Assembly (NCBI GenBank): GCA_022661535.1
Contig: JAKULF010000007.1
Span: 3,038,001 to 3,102,000 of the forward strand
Reading direction: 5' to 3'
DNA from: Eutypa lata
Taxonomy: Eukaryota > Ascomycota > Sordariomycetes > Xylariales > Diatrypaceae
Length of the DNA: 64,000 bases
Shown here one piece after another: positions 22,189 through 34,603 of the stretch. The stretch's first letter is position 1. The number at the start of each line of letters is the position of its first letter. The notes under the pieces are model-generated. The model searched no databases. It was not told the DNA's origin and saw nothing but the letters and a program-made list of their open reading frames with translations. A program made the translations under genes and the position numbers.

Positions 22189-24019
22189 ATGGCGGTTGTC
22201 GCCAATGCTCGACAGTTCTTCTCAGGGACGAAGAAAGACTCTACGTCCAAACCTCCATATCTACTCAAACAGCGGTCGTCGACATTTCTCATAGTACTCA
22301 CTAGTAGGTGACCCACTTAATGCATCGCTTACCACAAATAATTCTCTACATAGAATTGTTACATGCCTACGCTTAAGTCGATTTGGGTGCTGTTCTGATC
22401 GATCTATAGTTAGCTTAGCCATCTTTACAGACATCTTCTTCTATGCCTTGGTGATTCCCGTCATCCCGTTCTCCCTAACGATCCAGGTGGGCATCCCGGA
22501 AGACCAAGTACAACGATGGACTTCCATCTTGCTAGCCTGCTACAGTGTAGCCCTGCTGATCGGAAGTCCCTTCTTCGGCTTCTACGCCGACCACTCGTCA
22601 AGTCGCCGATGGCCTCTGCTGCTCGGCCTGGTGATGCTAGCAGGATCGACTCTGCTACTATGCTTAGGTAACACCATAGGCCTCTTAGTCCTGGGAAGGC
22701 TCCTTCAGGGCCTGAGTGCCGCGATAGTCTGGAGTGTGGGTTGCGCGCTACTTGTAGACACGATGGGAAATTCCGTGGGTGTTGCTATGGGCTATGTCAA
22801 TATCGCCATGAGTCTTGGCCTCCTTATCGCCCCGGTTATAGGTGGTATTGTATACGAGGCTGCTGGATACTATCCGGTCTTCTACATCGCCTTCGGTATT
22901 GTTGCCATGGACATATTGCTGAGGTTGGCTATGATCGAGAAGAAAGTGGCCCGGCAGTGGCTACCAGAGATCGAAGGAATGCCAGATGCCGCACTACCAG
23001 AGCCTGATGTCGAGAAGGCCAACCCCTCGGCTGAAACCGCTATCATGATGGATCCCAGTGGGCCTGGTAGTGCATTACAGCAAGTAGAGCCGGAGACTAT
23101 GCCTTGTGAAGCTTCAGACCCAAACCTTTCAAGTGCACAAACCCCATCATCTACTAGTCAGCGATGGCGCAAGAAGGACGCGATCATTATGCTAGTAAAG
23201 TCCCCGAGGCTCCTCGCTTCACTCTATGGTATATTCGTCGAGGCTGGTCTTATGTGAGTTTTGCCCCTGAACATCCGTCATCTAACATCTGTCGGCCTAA
23301 GCTCACCATCCGTACGTAGGATGGGATTCGACGCTGTCCTGGCTTTGTTTCTCCAAAGCACATTCGAGTGGACCTCGACGGCCGCGGGGATCTTCTTCCT
23401 AGCTATATTCTGCCCGGGCTTCATGTAAGTACTGAAAATCAGTTGGTTTCTTACCTTTCTCGCGTTTTTATAGAACCATCTACAATATATGGGGGGAAAA
23501 TTACATGCTAACATGTTTTTACTAAATAGCTCGCCCCTGGTGGGCTGGCTCTCGGACAAGTACGGAGCCAAGTGGCCGTCCTTGTGCGGCTTCTGCGCCA
23601 CGGTCCCACTGCTCGTGTGCCTCCGCTTCGTCGACCAGAACACCCTCCACGACAAGATCCTGCTTGGGTTCCTCCTGGCCCTCCTGGGCTGCGCCTTCAC
23701 GTTCTCCAACACCCCGCTCATGGCCGAGGTCAGCTACGTTATCGACGCGCTGGCCGCCGAGCACCCGGGCATCTTCGGAGAGAAGGGCATATACGGCCTG
23801 GGGTACGGCCTCTGGACCATGGCCTTCGCGCTCGGCGGGACGATAGGCCCGCTCTGGTCGGGCTACGTGCTCGCTGGTGCCGGGTGGGGCACGATGACTT
23901 GGAGCTTTGGGGCGTGGGCGGCGTCGGCAGCTGTCGTGACGTTCGTATGGCTTGGATACGACACCAAGACGCCTACTTCTGAGGAGCCGAGTTCATCAGA
24001 ACAGGCCGCTGGGACATAG
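22189..24019 (+). CDS. MFS transporter, DHA1-type drug/metabolite exporter
   Basis: Four exons (22189-22303, 22431-23253, 23320-23424, 23530-24019) join in phase to about 510 aa with about 12 membrane segments. Seen: a motif A-like loop GFYADHSSSRRWPL after TM2, GRLLQGLSAAIVWSVG at TM4, motif C-like APVIGGIVYE at TM5, a long hydrophilic central loop (roughly residues 200-290) and SPLVGWLSDKYG at the second-half motif A. This matches the fungal DHA1 / vesicular-amine-transporter-like proton antiporters. The first intron allows a nearby alternative donor; I used A|GTAGGT because only that keeps phase. The gene ends 270 bp before the end of the convergent MOSC-fusion gene. Substrate unknown. Confidence 0.85.
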
Positions 24020-24289
24020 GATGTAATTGGGAGAATATAGATGGGAGTGTTGGATACGGCTTGTAAATAGAATTACGTACTACTAGCTCTTACACACATT
24101 CATATCAATCATATCTACTATCCAACCTGAAACTACTTAAGCTAGAACAGGAAGGGTTCGAAAGCTCCCCAAAGCTATATTTTCATGAACGCAATATATA
24201 AAGTGGGTTTTTTATCATTGAATATATAAGGTCCGAGATATAGCCCCGATGACACAGTTTTAGGTATACTCACACCGCATTCTGAGGAA

Positions 24290-26330
24290 TCAAACCTCAA
24301 TCACAATCCTCCCAATGCCCCTACTCACACAAGCCAGCATCGAGTCCCGCTTCTCGTCCTCCATCAACGCCGTGCCCCTATGGTCCACCAGCCCGCTCTT
24401 CAGCACGACCTTGCACGTCCCGCAGTTGCCGACCTCGCAGCTACTAGGCACATCGTCGTCGCCAAGCTCTCTCTTGAGCACCTCTAGCAGCGTCTCCTCC
24501 TCTCCCACCTTCAGGACCAACCTTTTCTCCCTCTCCTTCTTTCCCCCGTCCTCGCCCGCAGCGATCTCGACCTCGACCTCGAACGGATCCCCACTCGTAT
24601 CCGCCTCGAACGCCTCGAAGTGGACCTCATCCTCGCCGAGCCCGCATGCCTGCGCCTCGCGCCTCGCCTCGTCCATCATGCGGCGCGGTCCACAGACATA
24701 CACATGAGAATTCCACGACAGCGCCTTGAATATCCTCGTGATGTCCATACGCTGGCCGCGCGACGCATCGTAAAGACGAACGACCTTATGCTCTCCCTCT
24801 CCCTCCTTTTCTTCCCCCTTTCCCCCCTCACCATCACTAGCGACGTCTAGAACCCCCAAAGCAGCGACCCTCTCCCGAAACGGCAGGTCGTCCTCCGCGC
24901 TCCGCACGCCCCAATGCAGCGTAGCCTGCCAGTTGATAGCGTGCGCAGCCTCGACAAGGCGCAGGAACGCAGTGACGCCGATCCCGCCGGCGATGAAGAC
25001 GTGGTTGCTAGCCGCAGCCGCGGGCTTCAGGTCCGCGGTGATGCGACCGACCTGGAGCACGTCGCCGACGCGAGCGACGCGGTGCAGGTAGGCCGAGCCG
25101 CCGCGCCCGGGGTCCGCGAGGGCTATGCCGAGCTGGAAGCGGGACTCGGTCCCGTCGACGACCGAGTAGGTGCGCATGAGGCCGGAGGGGAGCTTGACGC
25201 GGGCGTGGGCGCCGAGGAGGGGGGGCTTCTTCTGCGACTCCTTGTTCCCGGCGGCATCTGGATCCACGGCCTCGAGCACGAAGGAGGCGACGCGGGCCGT
25301 CTGCGTCTGCTTCTCGACGATCTTGTAGTCGTGCCACTTCTCCACCGCGGCTTCGTCTTTCTCCCCATTCATAGCGGCGGCTCGCCTCTTCTTTTCTCTA
25401 GACTCGAACTTGGCGACGCGGGTGCGGAAAGCGCCCTTCGCTTCGTCGCCGAGGGCGTCGATCTGGGAGAGCTCCGAGTTCATGGCCGTGTCGTCCGTGT
25501 TGCGGTGCAGGTATTCTTGTATTCGCTCGATGGTCCACTGGGGCCATTTCCGTTCTACGAGCCGGATCTCGTCGCCCGCCTATTATCGTCGCTTAGGGTT
25601 CAGCGGCTTTCATTTCGTTATGGGATTTTCATCAAGTTCTATACCTGATAAGAGGGGTGTTGGAGGTGTGACAGAGGCTTGGGTGCGCAGTGACACGCCA
25701 TGTAGTTGTTGGGATTGTGAATGTATGTAGTAAAATTACCAGACTAACCTGCACGGAACCCTCCTGTAACACGCGATAGTACCAGCCGGTCCGACTGAGT
25801 TTGAATGTGTTGGGCGCGAAGTTCTTCAGTTGAAATCGATGGTTCAACTTGAAGCATGGCTGCCGCGGCAGACTGACTTGCAGCAGTAGCCCATCGTTTC
25901 CCACAGAAACGATATCCCCTATACAGACATTCCGTTCATTCATGCGCGCGGTCACCAGGTTCTCTCCAAAGCCTCCGGGCTGGAACCGCGATGCAGCCCC
26001 TGGGAACTCGGCACGCCAGTTGGGGTAGTGAGATGCGCAGTCTATCGCACGCAGTTAAGAAACCAGAATCGGTGATTACGACGATGGTTCAGACAGAGTA
26101 ACGGACTTACACCCATGGATGGCCTTGTCCACTCCGCCATGGAAGGTGGGGTCGTGCTCATCTTCTTCGAGGCCCAGATACGACACGTGGATTCTGCCAT
26201 TTCGTGTTGCCTTGTCGATCCCGCTTTGAATCTTGAGCCCTGGCATGGTCTTCATCTTGCTCGTCCGGACCTCGAGGATGGTGTCGCGCTCGAACGGCGC
26301 GAAGAGGTCAACGTCTGCTGCCGGCGCCAT
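24290..26330 (-). CDS. MOSC - flavin reductase - 2Fe-2S ferredoxin fusion protein
   Basis: Three exons (26330-26111, 26041-25749, 25579-24290) join in phase to about 600 aa. Residues about 20-170 form a YiiM-like MOSC domain with FHGGVDKAIHGY, GGFGENL and the molybdenum-cofactor Cys in RQPCFKL (Cys136), followed by a short helical segment (WPQWTIERIQEYL). Residues about 250-500 form a ferredoxin-NAD(P) reductase module with the flavin motif RTYS (from Arg307), nucleotide-binding GGIGVTAFL and VYVCGPRRMMD. The C-terminus is a plant-type ferredoxin with Cys552, 557, 560 and 588 (C-x4-C-x2-C). All cofactor residues are present, so one chain could carry electrons from NAD(P)H through flavin and iron-sulphur to the Mo site. 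Known YiiM and mARC/YcbX MOSC enzymes reduce N-hydroxylated compounds; that role here is inference. A charged Gly/Glu/Lys insertion lies inside the reductase module. Confidence 0.87.
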
Positions 26331-26957
26331 GGTTCTGCCTCTTTCTGAATGATCCTTCCCGTCTTAACTACTCAGTAATTAACCTCCTCGCTTAGTTGCT
26401 CTCAAAGGAATGCAATTGTATTCAAGCCGAAGACTTGAGATTGTGAGTTCACGAGGAGTCACGCCCTTGCTCATGTCTAAAAAGTGGGAAAGGAGAGTAA
26501 GATTATGATAAGAGTCTAGACCTCGATACTGACCTAATGCCGGTCGGGATTTGAGTATTTGAAATAAAATAAATGCTGATTGGTGGCTTAGCACCGCTGG
26601 CCGTTGCCAAGCCTCTGCCCCCCTATTTGTTACATAGTCGCCACGCATGTTTAAGAAGAACGCGAAAATATATATATATAAAGGGACAACGACATCATCT
26701 ACAAGTATTCATATTTTAATAGGAACGATAGTGGAAATTATGAAGTATATTCTGGTATCTCGAGTATTAATTTTACTATAAACATCCATCCTCTCAGCTA
26801 AGTTTATGCATGTACATCACATAAAATCCCAATCTAGATACGGCACTTTGGACCATAATCGTACAGACACACTTACATCCAAAAACCATGAGCCCACCTA
26901 TATTCCAAGTCCCTACTCCCTTGTAAATCCATGCTTATCAAGCCTTTAACAGGTGCT
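26331..26957. other. intergenic
   Basis: Lies between the start of the MOSC-fusion gene and the end of the next minus-strand gene. It is AT-rich with an (AT)n run near 26671-26680. No gene is seen. Confidence 0.5.
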
Positions 26958-29540
26958 TCAAGAATACTCTCTACCAATCTTCAAGAGGTTCTCATTAGGG
27001 ATCACCGTGCCACCTCGCTTCCCAATAACCAGCTCTATCTGACCGGGGAGATGTTCGCGAATCCGCAGCCTGGCCATCCAAGTCTGCGACCGGTTTATCC
27101 CCGCCCCGGAGTTCTTCAGCTCCGTCGCGGACGGCGAAAGATTGGCCAGGGCGACCAATTCGCCGATGCTGCCCCAGGCTGCGCTCGTCCAGCCCTCGTT
27201 TCGGACCCAGAATACGAACGAGTAGCCGAAGTACAGCACCACCAGCACGGCGTGCATCATCAATATGATTATGGAAAACCAGATAGTGCCGGAGTTGAGC
27301 CCATAGCCCCAGCCGTAACGCTGGATCTTGAATGCTATCGCCGTTTGGTTGTCAAAGGTTGAGAATTTCCGGCTGGTGGATGAATCTACTTGGTATAGTA
27401 GGTCGACTGTGGACACGTTGCCATTCTCTTCAGTGGATGTTAACGTGGTGAATAAAGTGTCTCGGAGGGTTGAGCGTGAGATCCAATCGGCCATCACGGC
27501 GCTGAGTACTATAGCGACATTCTCGGACACGCTCTCCGTGTAGAGCTTGCCGTCGTAAACGTCGTTGCTAGCCCGAAAGTATGGGATCGTCTCGTTCTTT
27601 TCATTCTGTATCGTATCAATGAAGCGGGCCAGCAGCGTTGCAACCATAGTCCAGTTGTAATAAGGAGTACTATTCTCTAGCACTCCAGAATCCAAGGCAG
27701 CAGCCCAAGCTGAATCTATAGCAATAGCTTCGCTAAGCTTCCATTTGGACCGCCCATCCACCACGCGGGCATCGTCATCTGCAAGATTGGTATCCTCAGC
27801 ATCAATCCAGTCAATGAGGCTGGGTCTGACGATATTTTCTTTGCTGGGATCGAATGTTACGTCTGTTTCTGCCCACCGGGCATCGATTATGCAAGAGGTC
27901 ACCACGCTGCCCTGGCTAGTAAGATAAGTGCCGTTGGGGAAGTTCGTATAAAACACTTCCGGCAGTGTTAGCACGACCGCTAGCGAGGAATGTAGCTTTT
28001 CTTTCTGGGAATTCTCAACCTTTGAAGCATCGATCCAGGTGACGTTGATCGTGTCCATTGTATTGAATGGCTGTGGGAAGTCCCACACATCTTTTGGGAG
28101 CTTCCACTGGTTCTTCACGTACTCGTCCGAGTCCAAGCCCGAGAAATCATTCATTGCACTCGTATCGAAGGCAATAGACGACTCGTTATCCCTCTGTTGG
28201 TACATTAAATTTGCATAGTCCACAGCAGTACACTGTACTTGAACAAGTGGCGACTTTGTTCTCGTATTGTCGGCAACTATGAGTTTTGGACGCCCAATCT
28301 GAGGCATTATGCCGACATTTCCACTTTCCAAAAAATGCCAAAAGGTGTCGGCTAGGACTAAGACGCTTGAATGGAGTGTCGCGGCTGTCGCTGCAGAGGA
28401 GGACGAGTCCTTGGGATAAGCCAGCTTCGCGACCAGCTCCCTGCGTGCTCGTTCAGAAAACGAACTCAAAAGTGTGGGATTAAAGGATCGGCTCTTGGTC
28501 AGGTTATATCGCTGACCCTCGTTCGCCCAATTGAGGATCCAGGTGTCGAGTTCGTTGAAGCCCTCTCTAGGGCAGCCTTGATAGCCCAAGATGTTGAGAC
28601 ACTCTGGGATGATATCTTCTGCCCGTAGAGTCTCAGGGGATATTTCGGTAGATGACGAGCGGCCCAAGTAGCAAGTCAGTGGCATACTGTCGTTGAAAGG
28701 GGTGCTCACGTCCCACCAATCCAGTAGGGGGATGATTGCTGCTGCGGAAGCTGGGCCAATTAAGAAACTGTATATTATAGCCGATCCGAGACACACAGAT
28801 ACGGTGAAGGTCTTGTAATGTCGATGAAAGAAGCTGTGTCTCAGGGGCTTCACAAAACTCTTGCTGATCAAATATTCGGCCGAACCAATTTGGTATGCCC
28901 CGACCATGAGGCCTAGGGGGAGTCCATGCTGCAATACCTAGAGTTAGCAGTTCTCCTTCATAGAAATTATAGCGAGCTGTGCTGTGGGAGTATTTCTGGA
29001 GTCCTTGCTCTCAAAATCCCTCTTTTATTAATTTCAAGCCCTGAAGGCAGCGGCAAAAGGAGAAAAATCACTTCAAACTTTGCTTACAGTACCAACTAGC
29101 ATACGGCGGAAGATGTGAAGCACGATTGCCGACAGTGAGCCCACTACGAGGATCTCATGCAACTTCGCAGGAAATTGGAGGAAGGTCTGCCATCGGGGGT
29201 CGTAGTGGCCGTCGTCATCCCAGTACACTCTCCGGAGACTAAGCTGGACAACAAAAATAGTTGCTGCTAGAGGAAAGAGATGAACGAGTGGGTGTAATAT
29301 GCTAAAACGCTTTCTGAGCGCAACTTTCGGTTGCTCTGGTTCCGATTGTTTCTGTTTCTGCGGCGTTGGTACTCGTGAATCCTCAAGACCGACAATAGTC
29401 TTCTCGTCGTCACCAGTACCATATAAAGAGTGATAAGTAGAGTCGCTGCTCATAGATAGCACAGAGCCTGGCCGGAGCCCCATGTTTTCAAACCCTTTAT
29501 TGCAACTTGCCGAAAAAAGTGATATATGGGAACGATTCAA
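26958..29540 (-). CDS. large fungal membrane protein of unknown function
   Basis: Two exons (29540-29088 and 28928-26958; intron with a CTAAC branch site) join in phase to about 807 aa. Residues 1-75 are polar and Ser/Thr-rich. Four hydrophobic segments follow: HPLVHLFPLAATIFVVQLSL, ILVVGSLSAIVLHIF, GLPLGLMVGAYQIG and TVSVCLGSAIIYSFLIG. A region of about 450 residues then carries many Asn-X-Ser/Thr sites and scattered cysteines, as an extracellular or lumenal domain would. A last membrane segment (IWFSIIILMMHAVLVVLYFGY) precedes a cytosolic tail. I recognise the general look of a Pezizomycotina-specific family but no named domain or function. Start uncertain: Met at 29540 is used, but Met codons at 29483 and 29453 (MGLRPGS, MSSDSTY) are also possible. 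Confidence 0.72.
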
Positions 29541-30564
29541 TAAGACTATTAAAATGCACTGTACCGATGTAATTCAGGGCCAATATGTAGAGAAGACTAG
29601 TTTGGTGGGCTCTGTTCGAAAACAGGGGACAGCCAAAAGAGATGGACTTGTATATAAAGCATGCTCTGCAGAAGTAGCAAGAGATCAGCAATTGATAAGT
29701 GACATGCATTATATGCTGGCTCATATATCAGGGGTTGAAACAGGCATAGGAATGAAGTCCTAGAAGACAGGGCTGCGATGTGACACCCGGAAACATGCCT
29801 ATATATTGCTCGTCACCCGCGCACCCAAAATAGAACTACTGCCATGATCAATTCTACGCTACGGTTTAAGTCACTATCGATGCCTTTATATTCCATATAG
29901 ATAGGTTCAATAGCATCAATTTCCAGCTTCGCATACCTACTATATAGCTCGACCTCAATTTTGCCTTATCGTTACACCAGCAGGGTGAAGCAAAATAGTA
30001 CATACAGGAATACCGTACCATCAACTAGACTAATTCCTGCCTATATCTGTTAGGTAGCTAAACAAATATTTCAACGGTCAGATAATCATCTATAAAAACG
30101 AACTGAAACGGACTCGAACGGCCAATTCTGCAGGGAGATCACCTCCTTGGCGTGGCGGCGCATCTGGAAGAATCCTTCAGCCGCGATGTAACCATACAAG
30201 TTTGGGGGCGGAAACGACGACGTCCTCAGGTCCCGTAAGCTCTGTAGAATTTCTAGGATGTAGTTCCTTTGTCACTTGGATCTTGCAATTCCGGAGATCC
30301 AGCTTCACCGAAATCCACATTAATCGTGTGACAAGCCTGTCAGATGGGATGGATCCCGAACAAAGTGGTCGGCACCGAAGCTCCTACATAGTATCGAAAA
30401 TACCTACTCCGGGTTATGAAGTCAATGGAACAGCTTGCATAGACGCGTTCTGATTTGTAATGTCAGCACCACCTGCGTCACGGTCAACAGTCTACAAATA
30501 TTAATATAAGTGGCACCTAAGAGAGTCTTCGCCTGTATGATACTAGTATTGCATTGTAGTAGAA

Positions 30565-30580
30565 TACCTACATGTAGGTA
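30565..30580. repeat. 16-bp perfect palindrome
   Basis: TACCTACATGTAGGTA reads the same on both strands. It belongs to a set of TAGGTA/TACCTA-rich short palindromes scattered through the intergenic DNA of this window. Confidence 0.8.
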
Positions 30581-31487
30581 GCAATCAGTTCATTTACTCG
30601 TTTTTACATTGAACAAACCAGGCCTAGCCTAAGAGAGTGTGCTGGGGCGTCTTCTTCAGATCTTCACTTCAAGTGAAGAGTCCAATGAAAAAACAAGTCC
30701 CAAATGCATTTGGAGTTCCAAAGATTTAGCTGTGACACCCGGTGTGCCCACCGGCAGGTGAAGAACCAGTGATCTTGGGGTCTTCTTGATCGCCCGGAGA
30801 TCCAGCGTTGTTAACAGCACAGCAACAGCACAGCAACAACATCAACATCAACACCACCACCACCACCATCATGGGGGAAGAAAAGAAGAGACGAGAGAAA
30901 CTTCGGGAGGAGATTGCAGAAATCTGATTTTAATCAGACGTGGGCCCACAGAAAGGAGCCAGCACCGCAGGCAGGTACGCCAGGCAGCAAGCGTCACAGG
31001 CGAAGAGCTCTTTCCAGAAGTTCATATATGACGCAAGGAATTAGGTAATATTTCCCTGGTCCTTTCCGACCTCATCTGCATGTGGACATATACATATGCA
31101 GTTGCCGCATTCTATTCATTCTACAAGTAGTACGTTGGTACATATCTCCATTTGCAATCACCCGACATGAAAGCTAAGTGACCTCAGGCAGGATGCTTGG
31201 CCTGAAGTTTGCGCCGGTTTCTGTGATATTTTGATATGGAATAATGAAGCTATGTGAAGTTCTAGTAAGTGGAATGGAGCCGTTCTTGTAAGGTTCCTTT
31301 AATCCCACACTAGTTGTATCATCTGTATATAAACGGTTCCTTCAGGAAGGCATGTTCTTCCCAATCCTGCCCTGGTTATGACGGCTCGGTAGATTAAAAC
31401 ACTATGGAATCAATACTGTTCCTGTCTGTGTTCTTGTACGTACAATTCGTTGGGGAAAACAATACATGCATTGCTTACAAGAGTATA

Positions 31488-31505
31488 TATATACCTAGGT
31501 ATATA
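31488..31505. repeat. 18-bp perfect palindrome
   Basis: TATATACCTAGGTATATA, centred on CCTAGG, is fully self-complementary and sits in AT-rich intergenic sequence. Confidence 0.8.
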
Positions 31506-32491
31506 CCTATATATTATCAGTTCTAACTGCAGTCATGAGCAATTAATATTTATATATGTGCATCATAATATTCAATAATTGCATGTCTACAACAAACAAT
31601 ACTACGCTATGTTATAGACGTATGTCGAGTTCCCTATGATATATTCTGTCGTTATTAGCATATCCCAGTTTAGATAGTCCTGGTTCTCTTTTACACAACC
31701 ATTGTAGGCTTCAGAGTAGGTTTTATTAAATGTGATGTTCATTGCAATGCTAATGATATGTATACGAGACCGTTGTAGAATCTAAACCAGGCGAGCAAGG
31801 CTCAACTAGTTAGAAGTCGGCGGGTCCTACATAGGTAGATAGGGGCTTAAAATAGGGGCTTTAGATTGATTACTAAATAGAAAAGAATAATTCGCTAGAT
31901 ATTATAGACCCCAATTTGCTGATACATATCTGACGCTGCCAAACACCCCTAAATTGCGTGGGAATCTATACTGGCATCGAAGAAAGAAAGGCATCAACAG
32001 ATCGTGAAAAGGAGAACCCCCAGGGAGTCCTAGTTATGGTAGCAAGCGAGCATATATCAGTCAATTTAGTTCCAGCATGTCGATTATGCTACTGGGAATG
32101 CACATCAATACGCGAACAGCGCTACCAAGTCAGCGTGATTAACGTAGAACTTGGCGATCTGAATCGGGTAACCTTGAGAAACTTGCTTTGAGACATCGTA
32201 ATATATTAAGACATGACGGGTCTGGTATCCGATATCGTGCACGCTATTACAACTATAATTATCTCTGCTAATAAGTAACTTCGACATAAGTTGACTCTCA
32301 TTTATATAGGTCACTCCTAGCGTACTGCTGCGTATAATTCACACATGCCAGTAATAGTAACACACCACAGGAATGCTTGTCATTTCTTAAATTCATCGCA
32401 GCCTATAGCAATCATTACGCCTTGAGTCTATGTGACAGACGAGTCCCTCGAAAATCAATAACACCGCTTCTCAACATGGGTATCCTTGAAA

Positions 32492-34379
32492 TTATTTAGC
32501 AGCACCGAAAATGGTTTCCTAAAAGTGTGTTAGTTGAAAAGATTTCTGTTGCGTGTTCAGCTTCATGAGCTTACCATGATGATTCCCGTAATTTGGTACG
32601 GGTCGCCATTGGAAGCGGGCCGTCGGTCCTCGAAGTAGCCGTAGCCCTTCGCGGCCGTCTCCCGAGGAATACGAATTGACGAGCCACGGTCAGCGACACC
32701 ATAGGTGAACTTCTCAATAGAGCCAGTCTCATGTCTGCCGGTCAGACGTTGCTCATTGCCCTCACCGTAGACGGCAATGTGCTCCTTATGCCGTCCCTCG
32801 AGCTTCTTGATCGCAGCCTCGATGTACTTCATGCCACCCTCGACACGCATGTCATGGGAAGAGAAGTTGCTGTGAAGACCAGCTCCGTTCCAGTCACCCG
32901 CGATGGGCTTGGGCTCCACAGAGACCTTCACACCAAACTCCTCCGCAACCCGGTGAAGAAGGAAACGAGCCATCCACAGGTGGTCACCCATCTCAATACC
33001 TTCACAAGGGCCAACCTGGAACTCCCACTGGGCAGGCATGACCTCGGCGTTGGTACCGGAGATCTTGATGCCAGTATACAAGCAAGCCTTGTAGTGAGCC
33101 TCAACGATATCACGGCAAACAACCTTGCCAGCACCTACACCACAGTAGTAGGGTCCCTGGGGCGCCGGGAAACCTTGCTTGGGCCAGCCATATGGTCTGT
33201 CATCCATATCGAAGAGGGTGTATTCTTGCTCCAATCCGAACCACGGCTTCTGGGCGGCGTGCGCCTCCATCAGCTTTGCGCACTCATGACGGTGGTTGTA
33301 CTTGTTAGGTGTGCCGTCCGCCATCCAAGTCTCAGCCAGGACAAGGATGTTAGGGACACCTCGGAAGGGATCGGGGAAGACAGCGACGGGCTTCAGGTAG
33401 ACATCCGAATTGCCACCGGGGGCCTGGTTGGTAGAGGAACCATCGAAGTTCCAGACGGGTAGATCTTCAGGCTTAAAGCCCTCTTTAGGTACTGACGTAA
33501 GGGTCTAGAGATTGACAACATGTTAGCAACTCCCGGTCTTGATTTTCTCGTAATAATTCCTAGCGCAGAAATGTAATAACAAGGGTTGCCGCCCCTCGGC
33601 TAGAGCCACGGTTACATGAACCGAGCCATGTGCACACAGGATTCAACATATGCCATGACATATGAACACTACTCCAATATCATTTTGTTTGCGTGCGGGG
33701 TCAACGATGCAAACTTCGGGTACGACTTGAAGGGTGCCAAGAAGGCAAAAGTAGAAGCCCGAGGTTTACTCGTCGCTCGTTCTTCCCGGATGTGCTCATA
33801 TGGGCTCCACTGTTGAACTAGGACCAAAGGGCCAAACACTGGCAATTGACCGTGAATTCCCGGGGCACAATACCAGGGGCGACAAAAGAGCCAAGCTAAA
33901 TTAGGGTATCTGCTTATGCGGCTAGGGTCCCAACAAGAAGAGGGTATGGTTTTGATTCATGACATGAATCAATCGAGTAACAGAAACTCAGGTAATTCGA
34001 CAGAGATAAAGGGAAGGCAAATTACGTACTCTGCTCTTGGATCGGACACCGCCGACCGCGTCGATCCAGACGTACTCCGCCATGGCGGAGCCTTTCTGGT
34101 CGAGCTTCATGTACTTCATGAGCTGTATAGAGAAACATGTTAGCTAATTCCGAACATGACGATATATGCACAGTTTCTTCGAGATCAACTCGTGATCCTT
34201 CCGAGCCAGGAGATTGGTAAATAGGTCGTGTGCTTACGTTCTCAGTGTACGAGATATGGTGGTTCTCAGCCTGCGGGAGGAGATTTGTTAGCAAATCGTG
34301 TGATGATGCAGAGGGGTAATTGGTTGGAGGCGGAAGGTAGGTGGGGTTTGGCGCGCAAGACTGGTAGGGGACTCACCAT
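32492..34379 (-). CDS. glnA: glutamine synthetase
   Basis: Five exons (34379-34377, 34270-34238, 34122-34030, 33504-32575, 32518-32492) join in phase to about 361 aa, the usual eukaryotic GSII length. It makes glutamine from glutamate, ammonia and ATP in the cytosol. Seen: the N-terminal [11 protein letters not shown] and [18 protein letters not shown], the grasp motif WNFDGSST, metal/glutamate-site [10 protein letters not shown] and [17 protein letters not shown], the ATP loop [20 protein letters not shown] and RGSSIRIPR, ending in ETIFGAAK. The first coding exon is only the ATG, followed directly by a GTGAGT donor. The third intron is 525 nt, far longer than the other introns here (52-152 nt); the remaining glutamine synthetase introns are 106, 115 and 56 nt. 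GATAAG sites upstream fit nitrogen control by an AreA/NIT2-type GATA factor. Confidence 0.95.
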
Positions 34380-34603
34380 GGTTGCGATCTGTTGTGAGAA
34401 GTAGATCGATCTAGAAATACTTTTAGGTAGGTAGAAGAATGGCAAATATCAATTCACCAAGTCAAATAGCTCGATCAAACGGTGTAATGATTTAGAAGGG
34501 ACTGCCTCTTTGAAAGAGAGTAGGTATAATAAGAAAGAAGAATTTCAGATTAGGAAGAACTGAACAATGGGCGGCGGGGTGAGGCTTTTTATGTGGAGGG
34601 GCA

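Larger units (their letters stand above)
29541..32491. other. long intergenic stretch
   Basis: About 2.9 kb without a supportable gene. It holds a CAN/CAC-rich low-complexity run near 30820-30880 (His/Gln-rich if translated), a 16-bp perfect palindrome at 30565-30580 and an 18-bp perfect palindrome at 31488-31505. Composition turns AT-rich from about 31400 on. Confidence 0.5.

Noticed and set aside
13838..24019. Whole stretch as a biosynthetic gene cluster
   Set aside because: Two transporters and one P450 without any PKS, NRPS, terpene synthase or DMATS, and with RRP7 in the middle, do not support a cluster call.
24914..25648. Long plus-strand frame opposite the MOSC fusion gene
   Set aside because: It is antisense to a gene with full cofactor motifs. 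Arg/Gly/Val-rich composition reflects the GC-rich third positions of the true gene.
30786..31031. Short frame with a His/Gln run
   Set aside because: Low-complexity CAN triplets; the flanks have no coding character.
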